Of a stretch of 24,206 nt of DNA, positions 4,781-14,942 are shown in pieces. The notes under the pieces are model-generated. The model searched no databases, was not told the DNA's origin, and saw only the letters and a list, made by a program, of their open reading frames with translations. Position 1 is the stretch's first letter, and each line of letters starts with the position of its first letter. Source of the DNA: Spirochaetaceae bacterium (GTDB lineage: Bacteria; Spirochaetota; Spirochaetia; Treponematales; Breznakiellaceae); NCBI GenBank assembly GCA_031273985.1, contig JAISQV010000228.1:1-24206 (forward strand), read 5' to 3'. Position numbers and translations under genes: made by a program.

Positions 4781-7700
4781 TTATTTTATGCCAAGGAAAA
4801 TCCAGAAATTCCCTTCTTCCTTCGCCGTGAGGATTTCCTTCCCGAGGCCCGCCGGCAGGCCGGTGGCGTAAAAGAAAGCTTCGGCCGCGTTGATACGCGC
4901 TTCTTCCCACTTCTCGTTAAAGGCGGCGTTGGCGGCGCGGGTAAGGCTGGCCGGAATAGGGTAGGGAGTAAAGCGGCTCTGTTTAATACGGGCTGTCTTG
5001 CCTTCGCTGAGCCTCCGGCCAAGGTCTCGGGCACTGTAGGCCAGCCCGCCCCCGAGTACCGGGATAGACTCAAGCAGCCCGGCGCCCGCGTCAATGCCGC
5101 GGTACGCCGGATTAAGCTTTTCATCGTCCTCTTCTTCTTCCATCGCGCCGACAACCGCTGCGGCCATGGCGTAGGCCCCGACCGTCATCAGGGCCTGCCA
5201 AATATTGTGGCGGCGGACGGCATAGGGCAGGTCAAAAGCCAGGTTTTGAAAAATCACTGCCATAGGCACCTGGAACTGTAAAAACATCTGCGCTACGGGG
5301 CCTTTCTTTCCCCGGAACAGGGGCGGGAGGTCCGCGGTACGGCTCGACGGCTGGGTGTCCCGCACCACGCCGTCGGCGTAGAGCACCGCTTCCGCGTCCG
5401 CAAGCTCCGCCGTCATGGCGGGGCCCTTCGTGCTGAGCTCCTCCAGCTTCTGCCGGTACGCGGCAAGCCAGCCCGGGGCGACAGTCCAGTAATCGATCAG
5501 CTCAAGCCCGTGCATACCGGCTTTTTCAACGGATGCCAGCGCGGATTCTATCTTCCCGGTTACTCCCGGCAAATACATCTGTTCGAGCCGCTTTACCATT
5601 TCAATAGAAGGATCGTACATACGGGTTTTCATGAACACCGATTTTTGAGCGATAAGCTCTCTTGTTTCCGGGTTCGAGATAAATTCCGCCAGAGCCGCCA
5701 GGTACCTGTGCGGGCCCATGTATTGCAGGAAAGGCGGCGGGCTCGTAACGGCCTGCTTTATGATGCTGGAAAGGCGCCAGCTCAGGACCGCCGCCGGATA
5801 GTGCCCCCGGACCAGGCGGGTTATTTCATCCAGGGCCGAATACTCAAGGGCGTTCTGCGGGGAGGCAAGATCGCTTATCCACTTTCTGACATAATCGGTA
5901 GCGGCGTTTGTATACTTAAGCTGCATGGCTTCCCGCAGCGCCCCCGAACCCTGCCCCTCGAATATCTGCCGCATCTCCCGCAGATAGGGGCCGTAGGCCA
6001 TCAAGTGTTCCTGCTTTACCACCATGCCGTCCCAGGTCTTGTAAAGCCCCAGGCGTACCGGCGTCTGATGCCAGGGGCCTATGTCTATACGGTGAAGGGT
6101 AAAACCTTTTTCAGGCGTCATGCCGAAGCCCGTAGCGTTCAGTATTTCATTGATACTCTGCTGCTCCAGGTCTTCGCCTATGGCCTGTAAGCGCCCCAGG
6201 GGGACGTAGTAAAGCTCGCTCCCCAGCTCCGCATTGAATTCCCGCGCCGTAAATTCCCGGAGCCGCTCATAGTTGGCGTCATAATCCGCCGCTATGATAC
6301 CCTCCACGGCGCGGAACTTCGCGTTTTCAGGCTTCGCCAGGAACTCATCCAACAGGGACATAGCGGCGCCGTAACGCTTCAGTGCCCGCTCTTCGATCTC
6401 CAGGGCCAGGGCCGGGTCCGGGCGCCATGCGGGGGCGTTTTCTTCGTTGATTGACGCGGCCTTCATTACACGCCGTTCTTCAGCGTCTAAAAAGTTACCG
6501 AATACAACCGCCGCGTAGGCCCGCTCGTTGAACCCCGCCCGGCGCAGGTAAAGCAGCTCGTCCAGGGTAAACGAGGTGCGCTTAAACCCCGGAGTGTCCA
6601 GAATAAACGTATGTTTCCAGAGCTCATTCGGCTTTATGCCTTCCTTGGCAAGCTGCTCTTCCACAGTTTTCCGCCGCTCCAGCATCCGGGTATTCTCCTC
6701 CCGGTAGGCGCGATCCTCCCCCTCAACGGCGAGCCGGTAAACCAGGCTGTTTTCATCGCCCCCCAGCATCCGGAAAAACCGCCGCCCGTTCATCAGGGAG
6801 TAAAACAGGTTGGGCAGCCATGCCCGGCGTTTCTCTTCCGCAGAGTCTTCCGCCGTTCCCCTGACGCGGCTTTCAGCCCTTTTCAGCTTCCCCCGGAGCA
6901 GGGCGTTGATTTTACTCTGGTTACTGATGCGCATGACCCGCCGGGCGTCGTTCCGGGCCGCCAGCGCGTCCCGGCCCTGCTGCCTAATGTCGCTTATTAT
7001 GCCGCCCAGAGTCTCAAGGTCCTCCATAGTCCATTCGTTAATATCGCTGTTTTCCATCTTGTAAAGGATGTCCGCGGGTATAACGTCCCGGAGGCTTTCG
7101 GCGATGCGCCGGTCTTCCTCGGGCGAAAAGGGCTGGGGCGGTTCAAGAGAATCGATGCCCAACTCGTCAAGGATGGTTTTGTCATCCAGAAGCAGGTTAT
7201 AGAGGCGGTTGCGCTGGACCGCCGTCAGCTCCGTGTAGGCCCGCACCGTGCGGTTGGGGCCCCCCGCCCCCTTGTAAGCTGAAGCGGTATACACAATCTC
7301 TTCCGCCTGCCGGAATTCTACCGGATGTTCCCTGCGGAATTTCTCACGGTACTCCTGATCCGTGGTAAACGCGGCGTACAGTTCGCGCAGCTTCTTCGCC
7401 CGAGGCCCCAGGAATTTGGAAATACTGCGGTACAGGTTTTTAAAATGCCCCTGTATCCACTGTATCTGGTGGGCCTGCTCTATGTGGGTCGTGTTCAAAT
7501 TCGGCTTGCGGGTTACGGCCCGGACCTCCCGCTTCCTGATTTCACGCCAGTCCTGAATGGCCCGCAGCGCCTGAGCGGTTTCCTGCAGTTCCCTAATTAA
7601 GGTTTCAACCTCTTTTATGTGCTGGCGTTCCGCGGTATTCAGATTCTTCAGGAACGCGCCGTACTGTATCCGTAAGCGCTGTATCTCCCCTTCAAGTTTC

Positions 7701-10700
7701 CTAATCTTCGCCTGCTGTTTCCTGTTCGCCGTGAGCCCCTGGGGGCTCGTGTCCCGCTCCGCTTCACGGGCCAGAAGCTTTTCTTTCGCAAGCATCTGAT
7801 TATTGTAGTCCAGTATTCGCTGGTAATCGCTCAAGTCCGCTTTCTTTTTGTCGAGCCGTGCCTGGGTCTGGCGTTTCCGCTCGTTAAGCTCCGCTTCATA
7901 ATCCGCAATGCCCGGATCGTCAATCTGCAAGGTACGGTTTTCTATCTTTTCCCCTATCGCTTCGTAGTTAATTTCCCTCCGTATGCGGCTGAGTTCCTCC
8001 GGGCTCGCTCTGGCGATCTCATCTTCCCGGCCCCGGTCCAGCCGCCCTATTCTGGCCGCCTCGGTTTCTTCGGGCATCCAGCTTGCGTCGCCTGAAAGCA
8101 GCGCGTAGAGTTCCATGTAGGCAACGGGCCGGTTCCTTATTTGGGTAACGAGATTCCGCTTAACCTCTTCGGGAATCCTGCCGTTGCGGTCGCGCATATT
8201 CCAGGAGGGATGGCTGAGTTTTGCCGCCGCCCGCAGGGCCGCTTCCCGCGCTTCCTGCTCCTCCGGCGTGTCGGGGCGGAAGCCGGAATCTTCCGCCTCC
8301 GCTTTCAGCCTGTATAGTTCCTCCACCCCGTTCCCGGAAACGACAAAATCAAGAAAGTCCTCAACGGTACGCGGTTCGGCGCCCCGTATAGAGAGGGTTT
8401 CCGCCGTGTCCCGGCCCGCTATCGCCTTGGCGCTTTCCCAAAGGCTCCGGTACCACGCGTCGTCCGCGCCTTCGGGAACAAGGGCAAGGGCCGCCCGCTC
8501 CTCGTCAAACCAGGAATTATGTATCATCTCCTTGAATTCCTGCCAGGTGTCAAAGGCCGCCGCGTAGGTTACAAGCCACGGGTTTTGCGAAAGGAAGGCC
8601 CCCAGGTCTTCGTCCTGAAAGAGTATAGAGGGGTTCTCCCGGCTAAAGGTCCCCGCGTTATCCGTGGCGGATTTTATTTGGTTTGGGGAAAAGGTAACGA
8701 ATTCCCTTCCCTCGGCTTGTCCCAGAGGATCATAAGGCCGGATAATACCATCGTATCCCAGGGCCTGAATAAACGGGTTAAGAATGTCGATGTCCCGAAA
8801 GTCTATCTGCCGCCATTCAAAGGTATTCGTATCGTGGAGGCTTTTCAGCAAAATTTCTTTGAATTCTTCCAGGCTGGTATTTTCGGATACTTCCGGTAAA
8901 AAGTCATTGTAAAAATCACGGATCGCGCTGCCTTCCTCATTCCGAAAGGCCAGATAGTTTTTCCGTAAATCCTGGAATTGCCGATTGTTTTCAAGCTCCG
9001 ATTCGTCTTGCTCAAAAATGTCCATCGTCATGTCATTGATGGCTTCCCTGATTTCATTAAAACTATGTTCATCCAAAACCAGGGGATTTTTAATATCCAG
9101 GTAATTCTTATATAAGCCGCCGGACGAGTACCCCCCGGCGACACTGGAATCAGAGGCATGGAATACCCCCTGGGCGTTCATGAACCGGTCTAACCCGTCT
9201 TTATCCCCCCGGTACACGGGCAGGGGTTCCCCGTTCGCGTCTACAACTTTTGATATGCCGGGGGCTTGCAAAATTTCAAGGAGCGTACTATCCTTTACAG
9301 TATTGGAAAGGGAACCCTGAAGGCCCGAGTTTGTTCCTCGGATGACTTCAATGAGGGTTCCCTTTTCTATTTGGCTCAGGTTATGCTGGTAATACCAAAC
9401 TCCCGCATTTTCCCCTAAAACGATATGGGCGGTGTATTTTTCCCCCTCCATCTCAAACCCGGTTACTAAATGCTTAAAAGCGTAATAGTGCGGGTCCGCC
9501 CTTCTTGGGGCTTCTTCGGCAATCAGCACGGCATTTTTTAACAATGCGGGAATATGGGCAATAGTCTTCATGTAGGCCGGGTTGCTCATGCCGTAGGAGG
9601 TTATTTTATCTATGCCGTTATTGCCTAACTTTATGGGGCCGGGCACATCGGGATTTTCCAGCTTTTCATTTTCGAGAAGCGTTTTCAGATAATTTATAAT
9701 GGAATTGCGGTTTTCTTTGGGGCTTTTGCCTATTTCATACTTACCGGCATAGGCATTCCCGTCAAGGGTTATGTCCCCGGCAGTATAGAGTTTTTCAATC
9801 CTGGCCGCCCGCTCCCAATCCCCGAACCACTTTTTGAAATCAGAGGTCCGGACCGCGTACCAGGCTTCCCGCCCCTTTTCCTCCCCCAGCTTCGCAAGCA
9901 AAAGGGAAGGCTCCCCGTTGGGGGCCCGGTACTCCGCCGCAGTGCCGGCGTAGCGGTCCCGGAGAGCGCGGATCTCCGCCGTAACCCGGCCCCGCTCCGC
10001 CGCGTCCGGGATGCGCAGGGCCCGCGCAATCAGCGCCGCCGTGGGGCTGTGGCCGCGGTCCCCTTCGGGTACGAGAGCCTCCGCGTAAAGAACGCCGGCA
10101 AGCTCCGCCGCCGCGTCGGCCCGCGCCGCCCTGGGCGCGCTTTCATCGGCAACGGCACGTCTCAGGGCTTCGATATTATTTTCCCGGTTGGTTTCGGCGG
10201 TACGGAAAATACCGTCCCAAAAAGCTTTTTGTTCATCGGTCAGAGTATGCCCGTTTTTTACCAGCTCATAAATCCGGCGCATGAACGCCTTTATTTTCTC
10301 AAAAAGCCCTTTAAGCGTTTCCGTGGGCGCTTCGCCGGTCTCAAGGTATTTTTCGTATGAGCGGGCCGCCTCCTCGTCGTTTTGAAAAAGCTGCCTGTAT
10401 TGGGCAAGGTCGTCCCCCTCCAGGGTTCGTGAAAAAACATGAAGAAACTCGTGGGCCGCGGTGGACGCGTCGGCCCAGGTACTTCCGGCAATGAGCGCCT
10501 TACCGTTGGCGGGGTCAAAGACCGTGGCGCCGTTTACCGGCGCTCCGTGGTTTTGATCCGCCGCAATCTGCCCCGCGTCCTGTCCGGTGAAGACACCTTC
10601 CTGAAAGTTCCGGTTAAGGTACTCCTCCAGGGAAAGGTTGTGATAATCCGCGTGGAGCTTCACGAGCTCTATATTGGCCCGGCGTTCCAAAGCCGGGATA

Positions 10701-12982
10701 TTAGGCATGGCCCGCGCAAGGCCCTCGTCCAGGGCGCGCTCGGCTCCGTCAAGGTCCGGCAGGAGCGCCGTTTCCGCCAGCGTTTCTATTGCCGGGCTCA
10801 CCGGCGGGTCCCACCAGCGCGGTAATGTTTTACCCTCCGCCACTCGGGCGGCTATTATTTCATCCCGTGTCTGCGCCTTCTTTCCGGTGTTGGGTTCCGC
10901 TGTGGCCGCGCCCTGCGGCGTTCCGGCCTGACGTTTCGCCGCCGCCTCCCAGCCTATATGCGCAGCGCTAAAGGCCTTGCCGCTGGGCCGGTATGTTGTC
11001 TCGTCCCATGTTATATCCTGCCCCAGATCGTCGGCAAAATCCTGCAGCAGTTCTTCCTGCAGCCCTTCGCGGCCCGCGGCCATGCGCACCCGGCCTATCT
11101 CGATACGGCCCCCGTGCAGCTCATAACTAATCGCGCCGTAGCTGTTTTCCGCCAGCCCGCCCGGGTCCCCCGCGATAAATTCGCCCCTGGTAACGCCCCG
11201 GGCGTTCCGCTCGCGGTGATGCTCCGCATAGAGGCTTCCGTCTCTGCGGTAAACTTCGCCCTGCGCCGCGCTCGCCCCGCCGTAAAGCCGGGCCCGTTCA
11301 TTCGCCGCCGTCAGGGCGTCTTCTTCCCGCTGCTGTTCCTGCTGGTTGGCGCTGTACAAATCCCCGGCTATTTCGGTCTTGGTCTTATCCGTCATGGGCT
11401 CGAAAGACCGCATCGTGTCCATTTCTTTTTTAATGGTTCCCGCGTCAGGGGCAATCAGTTGTACCTCCCGCAGCCGCATCGTGTCGCTGCGGGATATGGC
11501 CGCGTCCCGTATGAAGATGGGCACGCCCAGCACGAGGCCGGTCAGGAAACCGCCCTTAAAGGCCTCCCAAATCTGGGCCCGGTTTTCCTCAGCGCTCTGC
11601 CGGGCAAGCCGCAGGCCCTCGTTGCCCGGCTGTCTGAGCGCGGCCAGGTACTCCCGGTAGGCGGCGGTGGCCAGGTCCTCCGCCGCCCGCTCCACCCGCG
11701 GCGCTTCCCTGTCAGGAGCCCTGGTGCCGCTTACTTCATTGAGGGCTCCTTGCAGCCCCTCCATACCGGCAACGCCTCCGCCCATGAGCCGCCCCGAAAC
11801 GTCAAGCATCCCGGAGTAGCCGCGCCTCACGCTTTCAAGGTAGGCGGCGATCTCCGAATCATCCGGCGCCCGCTCAATACGGCGGGCCGCGGCCTGCCGG
11901 GCGGCGTAGTCCCCTTCCGCGGCGGCTCTTTCCCCGGCTATCTGGCGCCGGGCGGTTGCCTCCGTCTCCCTTCGGGCTTCTTCCAGGAAGCCTATGCCGG
12001 TTACTTCCTGCAGGGCCTCTTCCACGCCCTCCATGCCGGCATCAATGAGGCCGCCGCCAAGGAACCGCGCTATAGCGCCAAACTTCCCGGAGTAGTGGAG
12101 CCTTTTAAAAATCATCTGGCCTATGCCGGTGCGGGTACCCAGCGCCGGCACGCTGCCCAGAGCCGCCTCAATCATGCCTTGTATCGATCCTGATATAAGC
12201 GCAACTCTCCGGGCGGTATCGTCGTCAATGCCCTGGGAGAGCAGGTTGATATATTCAAGGCCGGTCATGTCCCAGGAGGAGATAGCGGCGGCGGAGACAA
12301 CACCCAAAACCGGATTAATAAGGCCGCCCAGAAAACCGGCGCCGGCGGCGGAGGCGCTGAAGGCCCAGGAAGTGCCGACGCCTTTAAGCCCTTCGAGAAA
12401 CCAGCCGCGCTGCACGCCGTCGGCCAGCTCCTCGTTTTCCCTGGCTATAGCCTCCGCCTCCCGCCAGAGCCGGTTGCGTTCCTCCGTGTCGGCGTTGCCC
12501 CACAGCCTCATACCCAGAGCCGCAAGGCGTTTCTGGTTGGTGCCCAGGGCGAAGGAGTCTGAAACCGCCTTAAAGGCGGTCTTGGGGTCCCGGCGCACCC
12601 GCTCGTCATAGGCGGCCTCAAGAATATCGTCCTCGTGGGTATAGGCGTCCTTAAACGAAATTTGATACATCCGGGAAAGCTGTACCGCCGTGGCCACGCG
12701 GTAGCGGTTGGCCTCGTACTCTTCGTTAGTTTGCTCGCCGGGAAAAACCTGGTTGAACAGGGCGAAATCCTCTTCAGCCAAATTGAGGCGGTAACGTTCC
12801 GGGTTCCGCTCAAAGTCATTGAGAAAAGCGAATTCCTCGTTGGAAAGCTCCGCGCCGCCGTATTTCCTGATGTTCCCCTGCCGCCGCGCCGCCTGCGCCG
12901 CGTAGTCCGCTTCTATCTCCGTATCGCTGCGGAGGCTCCGGGGGCCGCGGGCAAACTGATCCCGCGGTAAAAAATCACTCAA
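4781..12982 (-). CDS. giant ejected 'polyvalent' virion protein with protease, nuclease-like and ART domains
   Basis: This 2733-residue protein takes the place of the large internal/ejection protein of short-tailed phages (T7 gp16, epsilon15 internal proteins). About residues 195-245 and 475-495 are hydrophobic, Gly/Ala-rich helices that could enter membranes, with another at about 2593-2613. H844-E-F-L-H848 is a zincin metallopeptidase motif. K1051-WFGDWE marks the start of a module typical of polyvalent proteins. About 1070-1225 resembles BECR-fold nuclease or LPD-type domains (YAFKHLVTGF...GEKYTAHIVL). About 1245-1450 resembles an ADP-ribosyltransferase: VVDANGEPLPVYRG at its start, EFVTFSPNQIKSATDN with E1427, and a GTFSRENPSILFQ-type end. 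About 1695-1825 is coiled coil. The C-terminal 800 residues contain the SWRLSSIIKQ...IDYWTV...RDTQPSS pattern common in phage polyvalent proteins. Start TTG at 12982 follows AGGAG by seven bases. Domain boundaries are by eye, and activity is not proven. Confidence 0.8.
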   Translation of the reverse strand: MSDFLPRDQFARGPRSLRSDTEIEADYAAQAARRQGNIRKYGGAELSNEEFAFLNDFERNPERYRLNLAEEDFALFNQVFPGEQTNEEYEANRYRVATAVQLSRMYQISFKDAYTHEDDILEAAYDERVRRDPKTAFKAVSDSFALGTNQKRLAALGMRLWGNADTEERNRLWREAEAIARENEELADGVQRGWFLEGLKGVGTSWAFSASAAGAGFLGGLINPVLGVVSAAAISSWDMTGLEYINLLSQGIDDDTARRVALISGSIQGMIEAALGSVPALGTRTGIGQMIFKRLHYSGKFGAIARFLGGGLIDAGMEGVEEALQEVTGIGFLEEARRETEATARRQIAGERAAAEGDYAARQAAARRIERAPDDSEIAAYLESVRRGYSGMLDVSGRLMGGGVAGMEGLQGALNEVSGTRAPDREAPRVERAAEDLATAAYREYLAALRQPGNEGLRLARQSAEENRAQIWEAFKGGFLTGLVLGVPIFIRDAAISRSDTMRLREVQLIAPDAGTIKKEMDTMRSFEPMTDKTKTEIAGDLYSANQQEQQREEDALTAANERARLYGGASAAQGEVYRRDGSLYAEHHRERNARGVTRGEFIAGDPGGLAENSYGAISYELHGGRIEIGRVRMAAGREGLQEELLQDFADDLGQDITWDETTYRPSGKAFSAAHIGWEAAAKRQAGTPQGAATAEPNTGKKAQTRDEIIAARVAEGKTLPRWWDPPVSPAIETLAETALLPDLDGAERALDEGLARAMPNIPALERRANIELVKLHADYHNLSLEEYLNRNFQEGVFTGQDAGQIAADQNHGAPVNGATVFDPANGKALIAGSTWADASTAAHEFLHVFSRTLEGDDLAQYRQLFQNDEEAARSYEKYLETGEAPTETLKGLFEKIKAFMRRIYELVKNGHTLTDEQKAFWDGIFRTAETNRENNIEALRRAVADESAPRAARADAAAELAGVLYAEALVPEGDRGHSPTAALIARALRIPDAAERGRVTAEIRALRDRYAGTAAEYRAPNGEPSLLLAKLGEEKGREAWYAVRTSDFKKWFGDWERAARIEKLYTAGDITLDGNAYAGKYEIGKSPKENRNSIINYLKTLLENEKLENPDVPGPIKLGNNGIDKITSYGMSNPAYMKTIAHIPALLKNAVLIAEEAPRRADPHYYAFKHLVTGFEMEGEKYTAHIVLGENAGVWYYQHNLSQIEKGTLIEVIRGTNSGLQGSLSNTVKDSTLLEILQAPGISKVVDANGEPLPVYRGDKDGLDRFMNAQGVFHASDSSVAGGYSSGGLYKNYLDIKNPLVLDEHSFNEIREAINDMTMDIFEQDESELENNRQFQDLRKNYLAFRNEEGSAIRDFYNDFLPEVSENTSLEEFKEILLKSLHDTNTFEWRQIDFRDIDILNPFIQALGYDGIIRPYDPLGQAEGREFVTFSPNQIKSATDNAGTFSRENPSILFQDEDLGAFLSQNPWLVTYAAAFDTWQEFKEMIHNSWFDEERAALALVPEGADDAWYRSLWESAKAIAGRDTAETLSIRGAEPRTVEDFLDFVVSGNGVEELYRLKAEAEDSGFRPDTPEEQEAREAALRAAAKLSHPSWNMRDRNGRIPEEVKRNLVTQIRNRPVAYMELYALLSGDASWMPEETEAARIGRLDRGREDEIARASPEELSRIRREINYEAIGEKIENRTLQIDDPGIADYEAELNERKRQTQARLDKKKADLSDYQRILDYNNQMLAKEKLLAREAERDTSPQGLTANRKQQAKIRKLEGEIQRLRIQYGAFLKNLNTAERQHIKEVETLIRELQETAQALRAIQDWREIRKREVRAVTRKPNLNTTHIEQAHQIQWIQGHFKNLYRSISKFLGPRAKKLRELYAAFTTDQEYREKFRREHPVEFRQAEEIVYTASAYKGAGGPNRTVRAYTELTAVQRNRLYNLLLDDKTILDELGIDSLEPPQPFSPEEDRRIAESLRDVIPADILYKMENSDINEWTMEDLETLGGIISDIRQQGRDALAARNDARRVMRISNQSKINALLRGKLKRAESRVRGTAEDSAEEKRRAWLPNLFYSLMNGRRFFRMLGGDENSLVYRLAVEGEDRAYREENTRMLERRKTVEEQLAKEGIKPNELWKHTFILDTPGFKRTSFTLDELLYLRRAGFNERAYAAVVFGNFLDAEERRVMKAASINEENAPAWRPDPALALEIEERALKRYGAAMSLLDEFLAKPENAKFRAVEGIIAADYDANYERLREFTAREFNAELGSELYYVPLGRLQAIGEDLEQQSINEILNATGFGMTPEKGFTLHRIDIGPWHQTPVRLGLYKTWDGMVVKQEHLMAYGPYLREMRQIFEGQGSGALREAMQLKYTNAATDYVRKWISDLASPQNALEYSALDEITRLVRGHYPAAVLSWRLSSIIKQAVTSPPPFLQYMGPHRYLAALAEFISNPETRELIAQKSVFMKTRMYDPSIEMVKRLEQMYLPGVTGKIESALASVEKAGMHGLELIDYWTVAPGWLAAYRQKLEELSTKGPAMTAELADAEAVLYADGVVRDTQPSSRTADLPPLFRGKKGPVAQMFLQFQVPMAVIFQNLAFDLPYAVRRHNIWQALMTVGAYAMAAAVVGAMEEEEDDEKLNPAYRGIDAGAGLLESIPVLGGGLAYSARDLGRRLSEGKTARIKQSRFTPYPIPASLTRAANAAFNEKWEEARINAAEAFFYATGLPAGLGKEILTAKEEGNFWIFLGIK

Positions 12983-14930
12983 TACTAAACTCCTCCGCGT
13001 GAAGGATTGCTCTGGCTTCAGCGTATTGCGCCGGCGTCAGCCGCCCGGCCCGGTAAAGTTCCCGCGCTCCGGCGGTGCTAATCTCGCCGCGCTCGTTGGT
13101 ACGTCCCCAGCCCGCGGTTGGGGAAATGCGCTTTGCCACGGTTACCCAGGCCGCCGCTTCTTCGCCGCCCGCTCCCGCGTCCCCGGCCCGCGCCCGTTCT
13201 TCCTGCAGTATCCATTCGCCTTCTTCCGTACCCCGGATGCGGTAGCGTTTGCCGCTCGGGGAAACGCCTGTTACTTCCTTCCCGTTCTCGACACTGACGC
13301 TTCCCGGCGCGAAACCCAAATCCCTGGCCATGAGTTCCTGCGCCACGGAAATGTAGCTGGCCACGCTGTCGTTCATGGTTGGGGATGTAAAATAACCGTT
13401 ACCGTCGCGGGACCTGGTGGCCACGGCGGGATTGGCCAGCGCGGCGGCGTAGCCTCTGGCGGCCTGCGCCACATCGCCCGAGACCCGGTACTGGCTAGCG
13501 CTGTCCGCGGGGGAATCCCTAAGCAGCGAATTTTTCTCAAGCAGCGCCGCCACGTACCCGTTCTTAATTTCCCTGAGCCGCCGCACCAGGGCTTCCTCGG
13601 CCTCTTTGCTGTGGTTGCCCGCATATTCCCATGCGGCCATCGCGTTAAGCACGCTGGCGGCCAGGTCCCGCCCGGCCTGCCCTCCGTCCAGGCCCTGGTC
13701 TTTAAGCGCCGCCAGCTCGCTTTCGCTCATGGAAATAATCTCCCGGAGCGCCGCGGCCCCGGTTTCCATGCCGAATAAATTGCCCAGCCGGTCCCCCGTC
13801 CCGGCTATAAGATTGCTGTCAAACTGCGCCCGCAGCACCTGGGCGTCGATGCCGTTTTCCTGCGCGTACCTGCTGAGAGCGGTATAGGCTGCGGCAAGGG
13901 AAACGCCGGGGTCCAGAGCGTTGCCCGCGGCGTCCACGCCGGGGCGGGCGGCGTCGAGGCCCTGGTAGACGGAACTTTGCAGGCTCTTCAGAAACGCTTC
14001 CTGCCCGCCTGAAGCCCCGCCGCTGCCTCCGGCGGTTCTCGACGTGTCCAGGAAGCCGCCTATGCGGGCGCGCTGCAGGATTGAAAAATCCTCCCCGTCG
14101 CCTGACGCCACGCTGTCCCGCGCCCCGGCGTACCGGTCGTGCAGGTCCAGCGCCTGCTGCAGCAGCCGGGGGTCCCCTGTCTCCGCGTACTGCCGCGTCA
14201 AACTTTCAAACCTGTTCTGAATACCCTGCCACCAGTTGGAATTGCGGTTCTGTACCGCCTCTATGCCTGCCTCCGCGGCCCGCTGTACCAGCCGCTCCCG
14301 GTTGGCGACCCCCGCGAACTCTTCCCGCGCGGCGGCGGCGGAAAGGTAATCCCGCCACTGCCGGGCGTTCATGTCCCCCACGTTGCCGACGTCCGTCATC
14401 CTCTGGAAAACCGCCGCCGCCGCCGCCGCGTCCGCCTCCTGGCGCTGCGTCTCGTTCATCGCCCCGAGGTCAAAATAGGCCTGGTTCTCCGCCCGCACGG
14501 TCTCCAGAGCCCGTTCCGGGTCCGGGTCGTTGAGCGCCTCGTCCAGGACCCTGTTGTGGGCCGCCCTGGCCTGGTCCCGCTCCCGCGCCAGCTCTGCCTC
14601 GGCGAACTTCTTGCCGAAGGTAACGTGGCCCTCGGCGCGTATCGCGTTGACACGGTCCACGTAGTAGCGGGAGTTGTTACCCGCGCCCATGGCGCCGCGG
14701 TACCAGTTGTCCAGCTCCTGGTCCATGAAGTCCCGGTATCTGGCCGGGTTATTCTGGAATTCCGGGTACTGGGCTATGACCCGGTATTGCATCTTCTCCA
14801 GCTCGCCGGCCTGAAGGGCTATCTGCCGGTCCAGAACATACCGCTGTTCGCGGCTAACGGTCTCCGCCACCTGCCCGCCGAAACGGGAAGCCGCGTTAAA
14901 TACGTCAAAAAGAGTCAGTCTCTCCGCCAT
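12975..14930 (-). CDS. internal virion protein (gp15-like position)
   Basis: This 651-residue protein is almost entirely helical, rich in Ala, Arg, Glu and Gln, with no signal peptide or membrane segment. It lies between a small hydrophobic internal protein and the giant ejected protein, which is the position of T7 gp15 and its equivalents; such proteins form part of the core or the tube through which DNA and the giant protein leave the capsid. A stretch near 290-320 is Gly/Ser/Thr-rich and probably flexible. The C-terminal end (about 550-650) returns to compact sequence with a WVTVAKRI...RLTPAQYAEA pattern. The ATG at 14930 has a run of seven G's upstream as its Shine-Dalgarno site. It overlaps the giant gene by eight bases. 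The family is assigned by position and composition; I see no catalytic motif. Confidence 0.65.
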   Translation of the reverse strand: MAERLTLFDVFNAASRFGGQVAETVSREQRYVLDRQIALQAGELEKMQYRVIAQYPEFQNNPARYRDFMDQELDNWYRGAMGAGNNSRYYVDRVNAIRAEGHVTFGKKFAEAELARERDQARAAHNRVLDEALNDPDPERALETVRAENQAYFDLGAMNETQRQEADAAAAAAVFQRMTDVGNVGDMNARQWRDYLSAAAAREEFAGVANRERLVQRAAEAGIEAVQNRNSNWWQGIQNRFESLTRQYAETGDPRLLQQALDLHDRYAGARDSVASGDGEDFSILQRARIGGFLDTSRTAGGSGGASGGQEAFLKSLQSSVYQGLDAARPGVDAAGNALDPGVSLAAAYTALSRYAQENGIDAQVLRAQFDSNLIAGTGDRLGNLFGMETGAAALREIISMSESELAALKDQGLDGGQAGRDLAASVLNAMAAWEYAGNHSKEAEEALVRRLREIKNGYVAALLEKNSLLRDSPADSASQYRVSGDVAQAARGYAAALANPAVATRSRDGNGYFTSPTMNDSVASYISVAQELMARDLGFAPGSVSVENGKEVTGVSPSGKRYRIRGTEEGEWILQEERARAGDAGAGGEEAAAWVTVAKRISPTAGWGRTNERGEISTAGARELYRAGRLTPAQYAEARAILHAEEFSIE

Positions 14931-14942
14931 GTCCCCCCCTGC

